This document shows positions 49,933-59,382 of a stretch of DNA of 64,000 nucleotides, in pieces; within the stretch, counting starts at the first letter, position 1; each line of letters begins with the position of its first letter. The notes under the pieces are model-generated. The model searched no databases. It saw only the letters and a list, made by a program, of their open reading frames with translations, and had not been told where the DNA came from. The DNA lies in contig NVQL02000075.1 of the NCBI GenBank assembly GCA_002400495.2, positions 1-64,000 of the forward strand, read 5' to 3'. The translations under genes and the position numbers were made by a program. The stretch is from Alphaproteobacteria bacterium. Its GTDB lineage: Bacteria > Pseudomonadota > Alphaproteobacteria > Rhizobiales > OSC116.

Positions 49933-51126
49933 TTACGAATTGTCGATGAAGAGTTTGACGGGCGTCTCGAGTAAGCCTTTGATATATTGAATCATCGTTG
50001 CGCCATCATAACCATCAACAATGCGGTGATCGAACGAACCTGAAATATTCATCATCTTGCGGATGATGATTTTGCCGTCGATGGCCATCGGGCGGTCGAC
50101 GAGTTTATTGATACCGATGATGCAAGTTTCGGGCGCGTTGATAATGGGGGTGGAGACTAAGCCTCCAATTTTGCCGAGGCTGGTGATGCTGATGGTTGAG
50201 CCTGTTAGCTCATCACGCGAAGCTTTGCCTGTACGGGCTTTTTCGGCGAGATCGAGTATTTTTTCGGCATATTGCCAAATATCCATAGCCTCGGCATGTT
50301 TGATGACGGGCACCATGAGGCCGGTTGGGGTGTTGGTTGCCACGCCTATATGGGCGGTGGAAAATTGGCTAATGATGTTGGTTTCTTGGTTATAATGGCT
50401 GTTGCATTGTGGAAATTTAGCTACGGCTTTGACCATGGCTTTGATGAGGAATGGCAGCAGAGTTAGTTTGGGCTGGTCTGGCGTGCGGTCTGCATTGAGC
50501 TGCGCGCGTAGTTTTTCTAACTCGGTTAAATCTACTTCTTCGACATAGGTATAGTGCGGGATGTTGCGTTTGGAAAACTCCATGGCTTCGGCAATTTTGC
50601 GGCGCACACCGCGTAGCGGGATTTCGGTGATTTCGGGGTTTTCGGTTGGTGATGTTGGAGCGGGGGTGCTATCTGAGTCAAGAGAGGTGATATAGTGATC
50701 AAAATCCTCATGGGTCAGCCTGCCTTTAGGGCCTGTGCCAATGACCGATGTTAGATCGACATCCAATTCTCTTGCGCGGCGGCGCAGTGAGGGGGAAGCC
50801 AGAACGTCTGGGTTAGGTTCTCTTACTGATGGTATTTTGGGCGGTGTTTGTTGTGGTGTTTCTGTCGTGATTGCCGCCTGCTCCACATCGATTTCGATGA
50901 TGCATATAAGTCCGCCGACAGCGATGATTTCGCCAACACCACCAACTATGCTGACGATTTTTCCATCGACGGGTGATGGTAATTCAACTGTGGCTTTGTC
51001 AGTCATCACGCTGAATAAACGATCATCTTCTTTAACAATCTGGCCGACATAAACAAACACTTCAGTGATCTCTGAGTTGACCACGCCTTCTCCCAAATCT
51101 GGTAATATAAGTCTAAATTCTGCCAT
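49933..51126 (-). CDS. bkdB: Branched-chain alpha-keto acid dehydrogenase E2 (dihydrolipoamide acyltransferase)
   Basis: 397 residues with three modules. Lipoyl domain (1-78) with Lys44 in SVMTDKATVELPSP; peripheral-subunit/E3-binding domain (about 107-142; ASPSLRRRARELDVDL...GPKGRLTHEDF); catalytic domain (165-397) ending with His367 and Asp371 in SGSFDHRIVDGYDGA. The VMTDKATVE wording and the neighbours point to the branched-chain complex, not pyruvate dehydrogenase. It makes branched acyl-CoA from leucine, isoleucine and valine breakdown. The E3 gene (lpd) is not in the window. Confidence 0.9.
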   Translation of the reverse strand: MAEFRLILPDLGEGVVNSEITEVFVYVGQIVKEDDRLFSVMTDKATVELPSPVDGKIVSIVGGVGEIIAVGGLICIIEIDVEQAAITTETPQQTPPKIPSVREPNPDVLASPSLRRRARELDVDLTSVIGTGPKGRLTHEDFDHYITSLDSDSTPAPTSPTENPEITEIPLRGVRRKIAEAMEFSKRNIPHYTYVEEVDLTELEKLRAQLNADRTPDQPKLTLLPFLIKAMVKAVAKFPQCNSHYNQETNIISQFSTAHIGVATNTPTGLMVPVIKHAEAMDIWQYAEKILDLAEKARTGKASRDELTGSTISITSLGKIGGLVSTPIINAPETCIIGINKLVDRPMAIDGKIIIRKMMNISGSFDHRIVDGYDGATMIQYIKGLLETPVKLFIDNS

Positions 51127-51129
51127 AAA

Positions 51130-52143
51130 TTAAGCCTCCATAATGCGGGTAATGGCTTTGCCGACGCGTTTGGGCACGGGGAAATATTCCCATTCAAAAG
51201 CATGCGGATAGGGTATGTCCCAACCTGTCACCCGCTCGATCGGGGCGCGCAGTTTCCAAAAGCAATTTTCTTGAATGATGGAGAGGATCTCGGCGCCAAA
51301 ACCGCCGACTTTGGTTGCCTCATGCGCCACCAAGCAGCGGCCTGTTTTGTTGACGCTGTTGATGATGGTGTCGTAATCGATTGGTGACAAGCAGCGTAGA
51401 TCAATGATTTCAGCATCAACGCCCGTTTGTTTAACTGCGGTTTCGACCACATGCACCATGGTGCCATAGGTAATGATGGTCAGCTCTTCGCCCGTTCGGG
51501 TGATCTCGGCTTCGGCCAGTGGAATGCTATAATGGCCTTCTGGCACCTCGCCTTTTTCATGGGTATCCCAGCCGATAGATGGCGCGTTTGGATCGCCATA
51601 GAAAGGGCCGTTATAGAGGCGTTTTGGTTCGAAAAACAGCACGGGATCATTGCTTTCAATTGAGCTGATGAGCAAGCCTTTGGCATCGTATGGGTTGGAT
51701 GGCATGACGACTTTTATGCCTGAAATGTGGGTAAAAATGCCTTCGGGGCTTTGGCTGTGGGTTTGGCCACCACGTATGCCGCCACCGCACGGGGTGCGGA
51801 TGGTGATATTGGTTGAATATTCACCGCCGCTTCTGTAACGGATGCGTGACGCTTCTGACGCAATTTGGTCAAAGGCGGGATAGATATAATCGGAAAATTG
51901 AATCTCGGCCACGGGGCGCATGCCGTTAATGCTCATGCCAATGGCGGTGGCGATGATGCCATTTTCGGAGATCGGTGTATCGAACACACGTTGTGCGCCA
52001 AACTCTGCCTGCAAGCCTTCTGTGGCGCGGAACACGCCGCCAAAATAGCCAACATCTTGACCGAAAATCATCACATTATCATCGCGCTCTAGCATGCATT
52101 TTTGGGCTGACAATATGGCTTGTAACATATTCATTTGTGCCAT
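51130..52143 (-). CDS. bkdA2: Branched-chain alpha-keto acid dehydrogenase E1 beta subunit
   Basis: 337 residues. QMNMLQAILSAQKCMLERDDNVMIFGQDVGYFGGVFRATEGLQAEFGAQRVFDTPISENGIIATAIGMSINGMRPVAEIQF is the classic transketolase pyrimidine domain of BCKDH E1 beta, with the TPP-activating Glu in ISENG. The transketolase C domain follows (ITYGTMVHVVETA, EVIDLRCLSPID-like stretch). It sits 2 bases after the E1 alpha stop and 3 bases before E2. Confidence 0.92.
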   Translation of the reverse strand: MAQMNMLQAILSAQKCMLERDDNVMIFGQDVGYFGGVFRATEGLQAEFGAQRVFDTPISENGIIATAIGMSINGMRPVAEIQFSDYIYPAFDQIASEASRIRYRSGGEYSTNITIRTPCGGGIRGGQTHSQSPEGIFTHISGIKVVMPSNPYDAKGLLISSIESNDPVLFFEPKRLYNGPFYGDPNAPSIGWDTHEKGEVPEGHYSIPLAEAEITRTGEELTIITYGTMVHVVETAVKQTGVDAEIIDLRCLSPIDYDTIINSVNKTGRCLVAHEATKVGGFGAEILSIIQENCFWKLRAPIERVTGWDIPYPHAFEWEYFPVPKRVGKAITRIMEA

Positions 52144-52145
52144 GA

Positions 52146-53387
52146 CTATAACCCCAATTCTTGACGTTGACGGATGCGGTTGGGGGTTATTTCCTCAAAT
52201 ATATCTTCAAACATGCTGCTGACATCTGGGCGGGCGCCTGATGTTAATGTGCCGTAGCTTTCGGCTTGTTTGTACTCGGCTTTTATCTCGGCAGTGTATT
52301 GTTCAGCGAGTTGCTCATGCTGAGCCTCGCTCCATTCGTCGATATTTATGAGGTGGGTTTTTAGGCGTTCTAACGGGTCGCCCAATGGCCAGTTTTTATC
52401 TTCATCGGCGGGGCGGTAGGCGGATGGGTCATCAGAAGTGGAATGGGGGGCGACGCGATAGGTAAAATGTTCAATGAGTGTAGCACCATAGCCTGCGCGG
52501 GCGCGGTCTGCTGCCCATTTTGAGGCGGCATAAACGGCGAGGAAATCATTGCCATCAACCCGCAGGCTGGGCAGGCCAACGCCGATGCCACGGGCGGCAA
52601 ATGTGGTGCGCTCGCCACCTGCGACGACTTGATTGGACGAGATCGCCCATTGGTTGTTGACGATGTTTAGGATAACGGGTGGGTTGAAGGTAGCGGCAAA
52701 AGTGAGAGCCGAGTGAAAATCTATCTCGGCCGTGCTGCCATCGCCGACAAATGTGGTGCAAACGCGGTTGCCGCCTTTGCGCGCTTCGGCCATTGCCCAG
52801 CCGACCGCTTGGCTGAATTGGGTGGCTAAATTGCCCGAAATGGTGAAAAAATTACCCGCCTTCCAGCTATACATAATTGGCAATTGACGGCCTTTGCAAT
52901 TGTCTCTGGAATTGGATAGGCATTGGCACATCATATCGAGCAATGGATAGCCGCGTGAGATTAAAATGCCTTGATTTCGGTAGGAAGGAAACACCATGTC
53001 GCTATTTTTGAGCGCCAAACTATGCGCCACGCTGATGGCCTCTTCGCCAGTGCATTTCATATAGAATGAGATTTTACCGGTGCGGTGCAAAAGCTGCATG
53101 CGGTCATCAAACAAGCGGGTTAGCAGCATGTCTTTGAGGCCTTGGCGCAGGATATCGGGTGTGATGTTTATGTTCCACGCGCCGCCTGCTTGACCCTCAT
53201 CATCTAATACGCGGATCAGGCCATAGGCTAGATCTCGTATATTATGGGGGTTGCAATCTATGGCTGGTTTGGGCGCTTCATCGACATTTGGGATTTTTAG
53301 ATGGGCAAAATCATTGGTTTGGCCTGGTCTGAATTTTGGCTCTGGAATGTGTAGGTTATTTTGCCTGCTTGATTGATGTTTAGTCAT
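52146..53387 (-). CDS. bkdA1: Branched-chain alpha-keto acid dehydrogenase E1 alpha subunit
   Basis: 413 residues from the ATG at 53387, preceded by AAGGGA; an upstream in-frame ATG at 53420 lies inside tandem repeats and is rejected. The thiamine-diphosphate motif is GDGSTAEIDFHSALTFAATFNPPVILNIVNNQWAIS, and YRVAPHSTSDDPSAYRP is the phosphorylation-loop region typical of BCKDH E1 alpha. It decarboxylates branched 2-oxo acids with E1 beta. First enzyme gene of the operon. Confidence 0.92.
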   Translation of the reverse strand: MTKHQSSRQNNLHIPEPKFRPGQTNDFAHLKIPNVDEAPKPAIDCNPHNIRDLAYGLIRVLDDEGQAGGAWNINITPDILRQGLKDMLLTRLFDDRMQLLHRTGKISFYMKCTGEEAISVAHSLALKNSDMVFPSYRNQGILISRGYPLLDMMCQCLSNSRDNCKGRQLPIMYSWKAGNFFTISGNLATQFSQAVGWAMAEARKGGNRVCTTFVGDGSTAEIDFHSALTFAATFNPPVILNIVNNQWAISSNQVVAGGERTTFAARGIGVGLPSLRVDGNDFLAVYAASKWAADRARAGYGATLIEHFTYRVAPHSTSDDPSAYRPADEDKNWPLGDPLERLKTHLINIDEWSEAQHEQLAEQYTAEIKAEYKQAESYGTLTSGARPDVSSMFEDIFEEITPNRIRQRQELGL

Positions 53388-53400
53388 GCTGTCCCTTTTC

Positions 53401-53443
53401 ACATTAGCTATAATTAACATTAGCTATAAAACATGATAGCTTA
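53401..53443 (-). promoter_or_regulatory. Tandem 13-bp repeats ahead of E1 alpha
   Basis: The 13-mer acattagctataa occurs at 53401-53413 and 53417-53429, followed by a partial third copy (acatgatagct, from 53431). Offsets of 16 and about 14 bp place them in the leader or promoter of the bkd operon. Lrp-family proteins bind AT-rich repeated sites, and a Lrp/AsnC gene lies directly upstream. Confidence 0.5.
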
Positions 53444-53556
53444 CCTGTTAGAAACAATTTCCCTTTCTGGTGCCTATTTGTAGAAAATAGTGGGACATTG
53501 TTATGAAAAACTACTAACTTTCAATATTTCGTGCCAAACTAATGGCAATAACCGCG

Positions 53557-54039
53557 TCAATCTGACGTTTCGCAATTGTGTAATGGCAATTGGGTGGTGG
53601 ATTTAACCTCACTCATTGCGATGTGAGATGAGGTTTCTTGCACGCCATCTATTTGTGACAATTCATCCCAATAAAATTGCTCGAATTCTTTGACATTTTT
53701 AACCATTATCTTGAGCAGAAAATCCACCCCGCCCATCATGGTGTAACATTCGACCACTTGCGGATATTGTTTGATTTTTTGCATGAAATGCGTGAGATCC
53801 TTGCGGCCATGATGGGTGAGTTTAACATTGGCGAACACCACCACCCGCAAGCCGAGGCTTTCGGCATCTAGCAAGGTGACTTTTTGTTTGATGATGCCTT
53901 TTTCGGTCATGCGGCCAATGCGCCGCCAGCAGACTGATTTGGATGAGCCGACTTTTTCGGCAATGTCGGCAATGGAAATTGTTGCATCATATTGGATTAT
54001 TTTGAGTATATTTTTGTCTAATTTGGTAATATTTGACAT
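53557..54039 (-). CDS. bkdR: Lrp/AsnC-family regulator, probable BkdR
   Basis: 160 residues. Residues 3-62 are the AsnC-type HTH (ILKIIQYDATISIADIAEKVGSSKSVCWRRIGRMTEKGIIKQKV), and residues 70-150 the RAM ligand domain (VVVFANVKLTHHGRKDLTHFMQKIKQYPQVVECYTMMGGVDFLLKIMVKNVKEFEQFYWDELSQIDGVQETSSHIAMSEVK). It sits 136-170 bases upstream of the E1 alpha gene in the same direction, so it is likely the branched-chain-amino-acid-responsive activator of that operon, as BkdR is in pseudomonads (there divergent). The exact name is inferred from position. Confidence 0.82.
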   Translation of the reverse strand: MSNITKLDKNILKIIQYDATISIADIAEKVGSSKSVCWRRIGRMTEKGIIKQKVTLLDAESLGLRVVVFANVKLTHHGRKDLTHFMQKIKQYPQVVECYTMMGGVDFLLKIMVKNVKEFEQFYWDELSQIDGVQETSSHIAMSEVKSTTQLPLHNCETSD

Positions 54040-54089
54040 GATGTTTTATATTTTCGTTATTTTATGAAACTCTTTTCCATCCACTATAT

Positions 54090-54881
54090 TTAAGTTTGGC
54101 CAAAAGAAAAGCCTTTTGCAATGTGATTGCGAACAAAATAAAACATCACCATGCCTGGGATGACCGAGGCGACGATGACCGCCATGACCAAGCCCATATC
54201 GGTGCTAAAACCGAATAAAGCGTCGATCGCCATGGTGATGGGTTTGCCATTGGTGACGGTGAGGATGCGGGCGAACACCACCTCGACCCATGAGAATAAA
54301 AAGCAGAAAAAGGCGGTGACGCCGATGGCAGGTGCGAGCAAAGGTAGTAGGATTTCATAAAAGAATCTGGGGAGGCTATAGCCATCTAGAAAAGCGGTTT
54401 CATCTAGTTGTTTGGGGATGGCGTTTATAAAACTTTCTAGAATCCAGATTGATACGGGAATGGTGAATAGGCAATGGGCTAAGGCGATGCCGAAAGGCGT
54501 GTTGACCAAGCCAATGAGTGAGAAGATTTTAAACATTGGCAAAGCCAAAACCACAGGCGGGGTGACGCGGAAGGCTAAAAAAGCCAAGAATAAATGCTTA
54601 TCGCCGATGAATGAATAGCGGGAAAAGGCATAGGCGGCGGGCAAGGCGACGGGGATGGTGAGGCAGATGTTGAGCAAAACATAGGTGATGGAATTGAAGA
54701 AAGCTGCGCCTAATGTGGGGCTGGTGAATAGGTTGTAATAGTTGAGCCATGTAAAGACGGGTTGCTCGGTTGAGGCGGCAGAAACAGTGGTGAGAAAGCT
54801 CATTTGCACCACTTGCACGAGGGGCAGAAATACCAAGGCGATATAGGCAATGGGTAAAATGATTTTGAAATATTTTTTCAT
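54090..54881 (-). CDS. Second GlpQ-like ABC permease (MalG type)
   Basis: 263 residues, six membrane helices. It is a clear paralogue of glpQ at 59383-60192: shared ALPAAYAFSRYxFxGDKHLF, IPKQLDETAFLDGY (EAA loop), FFCFLFSWVE and the C-terminal YFVRNHIAKGFSFGQ. The EAA loop should dock on a GlpS/GlpT-type ATPase. It overlaps the preceding permease gene by 4 bases and ends the glp operon. No dedicated binding protein or ATPase accompanies this pair, so it probably uses GlpS/GlpT. Confidence 0.88.
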   Translation of the reverse strand: MKKYFKIILPIAYIALVFLPLVQVVQMSFLTTVSAASTEQPVFTWLNYYNLFTSPTLGAAFFNSITYVLLNICLTIPVALPAAYAFSRYSFIGDKHLFLAFLAFRVTPPVVLALPMFKIFSLIGLVNTPFGIALAHCLFTIPVSIWILESFINAIPKQLDETAFLDGYSLPRFFYEILLPLLAPAIGVTAFFCFLFSWVEVVFARILTVTNGKPITMAIDALFGFSTDMGLVMAVIVASVIPGMVMFYFVRNHIAKGFSFGQT

Positions 54882-55747
54882 TTTAAACCGCCTGATTTTT
54901 GGCGGTCTAAAGCGGTTTTAAATGCCCAAACGATGAATAATATAATGATGAAATAGATGACCGAGCGGGCGGCGGAGGGGCCGTAATCGAAGGCTTTGAT
55001 TTGTTCGCCTAGGTCTATGCCTAAAAATAGGGTGGCATTTTGGGGGCCGCCTGAATTGATGCCGAAAGCTTCGGTGTAAATCATCAGGCTGTCCATGAAG
55101 CGCAGCAAGATGGCCATGAGTAAAATGCCACTCATTTTGGGTAATTCTATGTAGCGGAAAATTTGCCAGCGGGAGGCTCTGTCGATGGCGGCGGCTTGAT
55201 AATAAGCCGTGGGGATGGTGCTGAGGCTGGAATATGCAAGCAGAATGACTAGGCTTGTCCAATGCCAAACATCCATGAGTATGAGTGCCAACCATGTGTG
55301 GATTGGGTTAAATTTCCAATCAAAATCTACACCAATAAAGTCGAAGAATTGGCCCAAAAAACCTGTGTCTATGCGTAGGTAATTGAGCCAGATGATCGGG
55401 ATGACATTCCACGGGATGAGTAAAGGCACTGACATGGTCATCAGGCAGATTGCCACCCAGATGCCGCGTTTGGGGATGGCGAGAGCGATGAGGATGCCGA
55501 GTGGGAGTTGGATGGTTAAAATGAGGGTTGAAAATAACAGGCTGCGCCCTAGGCTTGCCCAAAAGCGCGGCGATTGCATTAATTCTTGATACCATTCAAG
55601 GCCAATCCAAAAGCGTTTGTCGAGGATGAAAATATCGAAGAATGAGTAGTTGATGACGGTGAGCAGCGGCAAAACGCCAACTATCGACAGGATGATGGTG
55701 GCGGGAATGACCATTGCCCAACCATGTTTATGATTTAGGGTTTTCAT
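54878..55747 (-). CDS. Second GlpP-like ABC permease (MalF type)
   Basis: 289 residues from the ATG at 55747, whose ATGA overlaps the glpK stop. Six helices. It is a paralogue of glpP (60192-61061): matching [94 protein letters not shown] and [22 protein letters not shown]. Translational coupling to glpK supports a glycerol-related role. Whether it imports glycerol or a derivative such as a glycerol phosphodiester or another polyol is not known. Confidence 0.88.
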   Translation of the reverse strand: MKTLNHKHGWAMVIPATIILSIVGVLPLLTVINYSFFDIFILDKRFWIGLEWYQELMQSPRFWASLGRSLLFSTLILTIQLPLGILIALAIPKRGIWVAICLMTMSVPLLIPWNVIPIIWLNYLRIDTGFLGQFFDFIGVDFDWKFNPIHTWLALILMDVWHWTSLVILLAYSSLSTIPTAYYQAAAIDRASRWQIFRYIELPKMSGILLMAILLRFMDSLMIYTEAFGINSGGPQNATLFLGIDLGEQIKAFDYGPSAARSVIYFIIILFIVWAFKTALDRQKSGGLK

Positions 55748-57234
55748 GGCCGCGACAAGGTGCGGCTTACTGCATCTTGCCAACCTTTATATAATTCATT
55801 GCGTTTTGGAGCGGTCATATTTGGTTCAAAACGCGTATCTAATGCCCATGTTTTGGCGAATTCTGCTTGATTTGGGTAAAAGCCTGCTTGCATGCCTGCG
55901 AGCCATGCCGCGCCCATTGCTGTGGTTTCTAGCACTTTGGGGCGGTCGACAGGGGCGCCTAGGATGTCGGCTAAAAATTGGATTGTCCAATCGGAAGCTG
56001 ACATGCCGCCATCGACGCGCAGCACGCTTTCGACTTGGTCATTGCCCCAGTCTGCATGCATGGCTTCGAGTAAATCGCGGGTTTGGTAGGCGACGCTTTG
56101 TAGCGCGGCGCGGGCGAATTCGGCACGGCCTGTATTGCGGGTGATGCCGAAGATGGCTCCGCGGCAATCGGCATCCCAATAAGGTGCGCCCATGCCTGTG
56201 AAGGCGGGCACCATATAAAGGCGTTCGTTGTCATCGGCGCTTTGCGCTAGTTGCTGGGTTTGGCTGGCATCATCGATGATGTTGAGGCCATCGCGCAGCC
56301 ATTGCACTGCCGTGCCTGCGTTGAAAATGCTGCCTTCTAATGCGTAAGTTGTTTTGCCGTCAAGCTGATAGGCGATGGTGCCGAGTAGGCGGTTTTTGGA
56401 TTTTACCAGCTCAGTGCCTGTGTTGAGCAGGGCAAAACAGCCTGTGCCGTAGGTGGATTTTAGCATGCCTGGTTTAAAACAGGCTTGGCCGATGGTGGCG
56501 GCTTGTTGGTCGCCTGCCACGCCGAGAATGGGGATTGATTTGCCGAATACAGAAGTGTCTGTATGGCCGAAGTTGGCGGCGCAATTTTTTACTTCGGGCA
56601 GCATGGAAAGTGGAATGCTTAGTTTTTGGCAGATGGCTTCATCCCATTTGCCCTCGCGGATGTTATATAGCATGGTGCGGGCGGCGTTGGTGGCATCGGT
56701 TACGTGGTTTTGGCCGTTGGTTAGTTTCCAGATTAGGTAGGCATCTACGGTGCCGAATAATAGGTCGCCATTGTCGGCTTTGGCTTGTGCGCCTGCGACA
56801 TTGTCTAAAATCCATTTAATTTTGGTGGCGGAGAAATAAGGGTCGATTAAGAGACCTGTTTTGTGAGTTATTTCGGCTTCGAAATCTGGGTTTTTGAGTG
56901 TGTTGCAGAAATCTGCGGTGCGTCTGTCTTGCCAAACGATGGCATTATATAATGGCTCGCCTGTGGCTTTGTCCCACACCAAAGTGGTTTCGCGCTGGTT
57001 TGTGATGCCGATGGCGATGATGTCTTCTATGCTCACATTATTTTGGGCGAGCGCGTTTTTGCAGGTTTTTACCACGGTTGACCAGATGTCGGCGGGGTTA
57101 TGTTCGACCCAGCCTGATTGCGGGAAAAATTGTTTAAATTCTTGTTGTGCTGTGCCTGTGATGTTCAGTTTATCATCAAATAATATGGCGCGGCTGGAGG
57201 TTGTGCCTTGGTCTATGGCTAATATATATTTCAT
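55744..57234 (-). CDS. glpK: Glycerol kinase
   Basis: 496 residues from the ATG at 57234 (a GTG three codons earlier is less likely). FGGY kinase: phosphate loop DQGTTSSR (8-15), substrate-contact [54 protein letters not shown], and the C-terminal [26 protein letters not shown]. It phosphorylates glycerol to glycerol-3-phosphate, which GlpD oxidises. It follows glpV after a 10-bp stem hairpin and is translationally coupled to the second permease pair. Confidence 0.95.
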   Translation of the reverse strand: MKYILAIDQGTTSSRAILFDDKLNITGTAQQEFKQFFPQSGWVEHNPADIWSTVVKTCKNALAQNNVSIEDIIAIGITNQRETTLVWDKATGEPLYNAIVWQDRRTADFCNTLKNPDFEAEITHKTGLLIDPYFSATKIKWILDNVAGAQAKADNGDLLFGTVDAYLIWKLTNGQNHVTDATNAARTMLYNIREGKWDEAICQKLSIPLSMLPEVKNCAANFGHTDTSVFGKSIPILGVAGDQQAATIGQACFKPGMLKSTYGTGCFALLNTGTELVKSKNRLLGTIAYQLDGKTTYALEGSIFNAGTAVQWLRDGLNIIDDASQTQQLAQSADDNERLYMVPAFTGMGAPYWDADCRGAIFGITRNTGRAEFARAALQSVAYQTRDLLEAMHADWGNDQVESVLRVDGGMSASDWTIQFLADILGAPVDRPKVLETTAMGAAWLAGMQAGFYPNQAEFAKTWALDTRFEPNMTAPKRNELYKGWQDAVSRTLSRP

Positions 57235-57265
57235 GAAAGGCACCCCATTTATGTCTTTTTAATAA

Positions 57266-57291
57266 TGGGTCGAGCGGTGAGGCTCGACCCA
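57266..57291 (-). other. Intercistronic hairpin between glpV and glpK
   Basis: TGGGTCGAGC (57266-57275) and GCTCGACCCA (57282-57291) form a perfect 10-bp stem with a 6-base loop, 22 bases after the glpV stop. On the minus strand it is followed by TTATTAAAAAG, not a T run. It likely stabilises the abundant glpV message and partly reduces transcription into glpK. Confidence 0.7.
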
Positions 57292-57312
57292 AATTGATGT
57301 TAGTCGCAAAAC

Positions 57313-59016
57313 CTAATTAGACCAAGAACTGATCAACTCATCATAACCAATGGTTACAGGAGTTTGGCGTTCATTATCCAATTTTGGTTTTGGTGAACCA
57401 GGTTGAGACAACCAATAATCTGGATCTCTTTCCTCGTTCAATTTTGGCCCAATGTCGCCTTGTACGCCAGAGCGTTCAATGCGGCTCATCACTTTTTCTT
57501 GCTCGGCACATAGTGAATCCAAGGCCGCTTGTGCGGTTTTGGCGCCTGATGAGGCGTCACCAATATTCTGCCACCAAAGCTGAGCTAGTTTTGGATAATC
57601 TGGCACATTTGTACCTGTTGGAGACCATTGAACTCGTGCTGGAGAGCGGTAGAATTCAATCAGGCCACCCAATTTTGGTGCGCGATCAGTGAATGACTGG
57701 TCGTTGATTGTGGATTCACGAATGAAGGTTAGACCGACATGTGATTTTTTCAGATCAACGGTTTTAGACACGACAAATTGTGCATAGAGCCAAGCGGCTT
57801 TGGCACGATCGACTGGGGTTGATTTCATCAACGTCCATGAACCTGCATCTTGGTAGCCAATTTTGGTGCCTTCTGACCAATAAGCGCCATGTGGTGATGG
57901 TGCCATGCGCCATTTTGGTGTGCCGTCAGCATTCATCACTGGGATATTTTCTTCGACCATATTGGCGGTGAAGGCAGTGTACCAGAACATTTGCTGGGCA
58001 ATTGCGCCTTGAGCTGGCACGGGGCCAGATTCAGAGAAGGTCATACCACCAGCGGCTGGTGGGGCGTATTTTCCGAGCCAATCGATGTATTTTTGGATGG
58101 CATAAACAGCGGCTGGGCTGTTGGTTGCACCACCGCGGGCGACGCAAGAGCCTGTGGGTTGAGATTGCTCGTTAACCCGAATGCCCCATTCATCAACTGG
58201 TAAGCCGTTTGGCTCGCCTTTGTCGCCCATGCCGGCCATTGACATCCATGCATCGGTAAAGCGCCAACCTAAAGATGGATGCTTTTTGCCGTAATCCATG
58301 TGGCCGTAGACGGTTTGCCCATCGATTTCGCGGCCGGTGAAGAATTCAGCAATGTCTTCATAGGCTGACCAGTTGACGGGAACGCCTAGATCATAGCCGT
58401 ATTTGGCTTTGAAATCGGCTTTGTTTTTATCGTCCGAGAACCAATCATATCTAAACCAATAGAGGTTGGCGAATTGTTGATCTGGTAGCTGGTATAGTTT
58501 TCCGTCTGGGCCAGTGGTGAATTCGGTGCCGATGAAATCATCAATGTCTAGGCCTGGATTGGTGACATCTGCGCCCTCGCCTGCCATCCAATCGGTTAGA
58601 TTGCGGGCTTGTTGATAGCGCCAATGGGTGCCGATTAGGTCTGAGTCATTAATATAGGCATCATAGATGTTTTCGCCCGTTTGCATTTGGGTTTGTAGTT
58701 TTTCGACCACATCGCCTTCACCAATTAAATCATGGGTGATTTTAATGCCTGTCAGCTCGGTAAAGGCTGCGGCTAGCGTTTTGGACTCATATTCATGCGT
58801 GCCGATGGTTTCGGATGCGACTTTAATTTCCATACCAACAAATGGTTTGGCGGCGTTGATGAACCAATCAATCTCGCTTTGTTGTTCAGCTTCGGTTAGC
58901 ACGGATGGTTGGAATTCCTGAATCCATTTGGCCGATGTTTCATCCGCAAACGCGGTTGACCCCATGCCGATCAACAGAGCCACAATGGCTGTCGATGTTT
59001 TGATTTTCGATATCAT
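57313..59016 (-). CDS. glpV: Glycerol ABC transporter substrate-binding protein
   Basis: 567 residues, the unusually large size of GlpV-type proteins. A signal peptide (residues 1-24, ending AFADE) is followed by an SBP_bac_1-like fold: WFINAAKPFVGMEIKVASETIGTHEYESKTLAAAFTELTGIKITHDLIGEGDVVEKLQTQMQTGENIYDAYINDSDLIGTHWRY. The C-terminal part has two Cys (SCVARGG and LDSLCAEQEK) as in relatives. It captures glycerol in the periplasm for GlpPQ. The gene order S-T-P-Q-U-V is identical to the characterised Rhizobium leguminosarum glycerol system. Confidence 0.92.
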   Translation of the reverse strand: MISKIKTSTAIVALLIGMGSTAFADETSAKWIQEFQPSVLTEAEQQSEIDWFINAAKPFVGMEIKVASETIGTHEYESKTLAAAFTELTGIKITHDLIGEGDVVEKLQTQMQTGENIYDAYINDSDLIGTHWRYQQARNLTDWMAGEGADVTNPGLDIDDFIGTEFTTGPDGKLYQLPDQQFANLYWFRYDWFSDDKNKADFKAKYGYDLGVPVNWSAYEDIAEFFTGREIDGQTVYGHMDYGKKHPSLGWRFTDAWMSMAGMGDKGEPNGLPVDEWGIRVNEQSQPTGSCVARGGATNSPAAVYAIQKYIDWLGKYAPPAAGGMTFSESGPVPAQGAIAQQMFWYTAFTANMVEENIPVMNADGTPKWRMAPSPHGAYWSEGTKIGYQDAGSWTLMKSTPVDRAKAAWLYAQFVVSKTVDLKKSHVGLTFIRESTINDQSFTDRAPKLGGLIEFYRSPARVQWSPTGTNVPDYPKLAQLWWQNIGDASSGAKTAQAALDSLCAEQEKVMSRIERSGVQGDIGPKLNEERDPDYWLSQPGSPKPKLDNERQTPVTIGYDELISSWSN

Positions 59017-59086
59017 TTTATCCTCCCGATAAAATTAAATTAACAACCCAAATGTTATTATTTGTGGCTGCATTCCCTGTTTGCTT

Positions 59087-59365
59087 TTATACCCAGCGGA
59101 AAACCCCCAACGCATAAATGCAACATACGATCAACGCTCCGTATACGGGAGAGCCGAACATTCCGAGCCAAGCGAGGCAGATGAATGCCGAGCCTAGTAA
59201 ACTGATAAATAATCTGTCACCTGGGGTGGTTTCGATGCGTAAAATGCCGACGCGCGGCGCTTGCGGGGCTTTGATGCCCCAGACGGTCATGGTGATGAGT
59301 GCCAAGGCGATGAAGATAAAAAAGCCTGCTGTTGGCCATGTCCATGCCATCCAAGATAAGTTCAT
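59087..59365 (-). CDS. glpU: DUF2160 small membrane protein of the glycerol transporter
   Basis: 92 residues from the ATG at 59365, which follows a purine-rich AAAGGAAAGAAG stretch; an open frame to 59587 upstream lies inside glpQ and is rejected. Three hydrophobic helices: MAWTWPTAGFFIFIALALITMTVWG, LFISLLGSAFICLAWLGMFG and YGALIVCCIYALGVFRWV. This is the DUF2160 family, always found between the permease and binding-protein genes of glp operons. Its role is unknown; an accessory subunit is likely. Confidence 0.88.
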   Translation of the reverse strand: MNLSWMAWTWPTAGFFIFIALALITMTVWGIKAPQAPRVGILRIETTPGDRLFISLLGSAFICLAWLGMFGSPVYGALIVCCIYALGVFRWV

Positions 59366-59382
59366 TTTTTTCTTCCTTTCCT

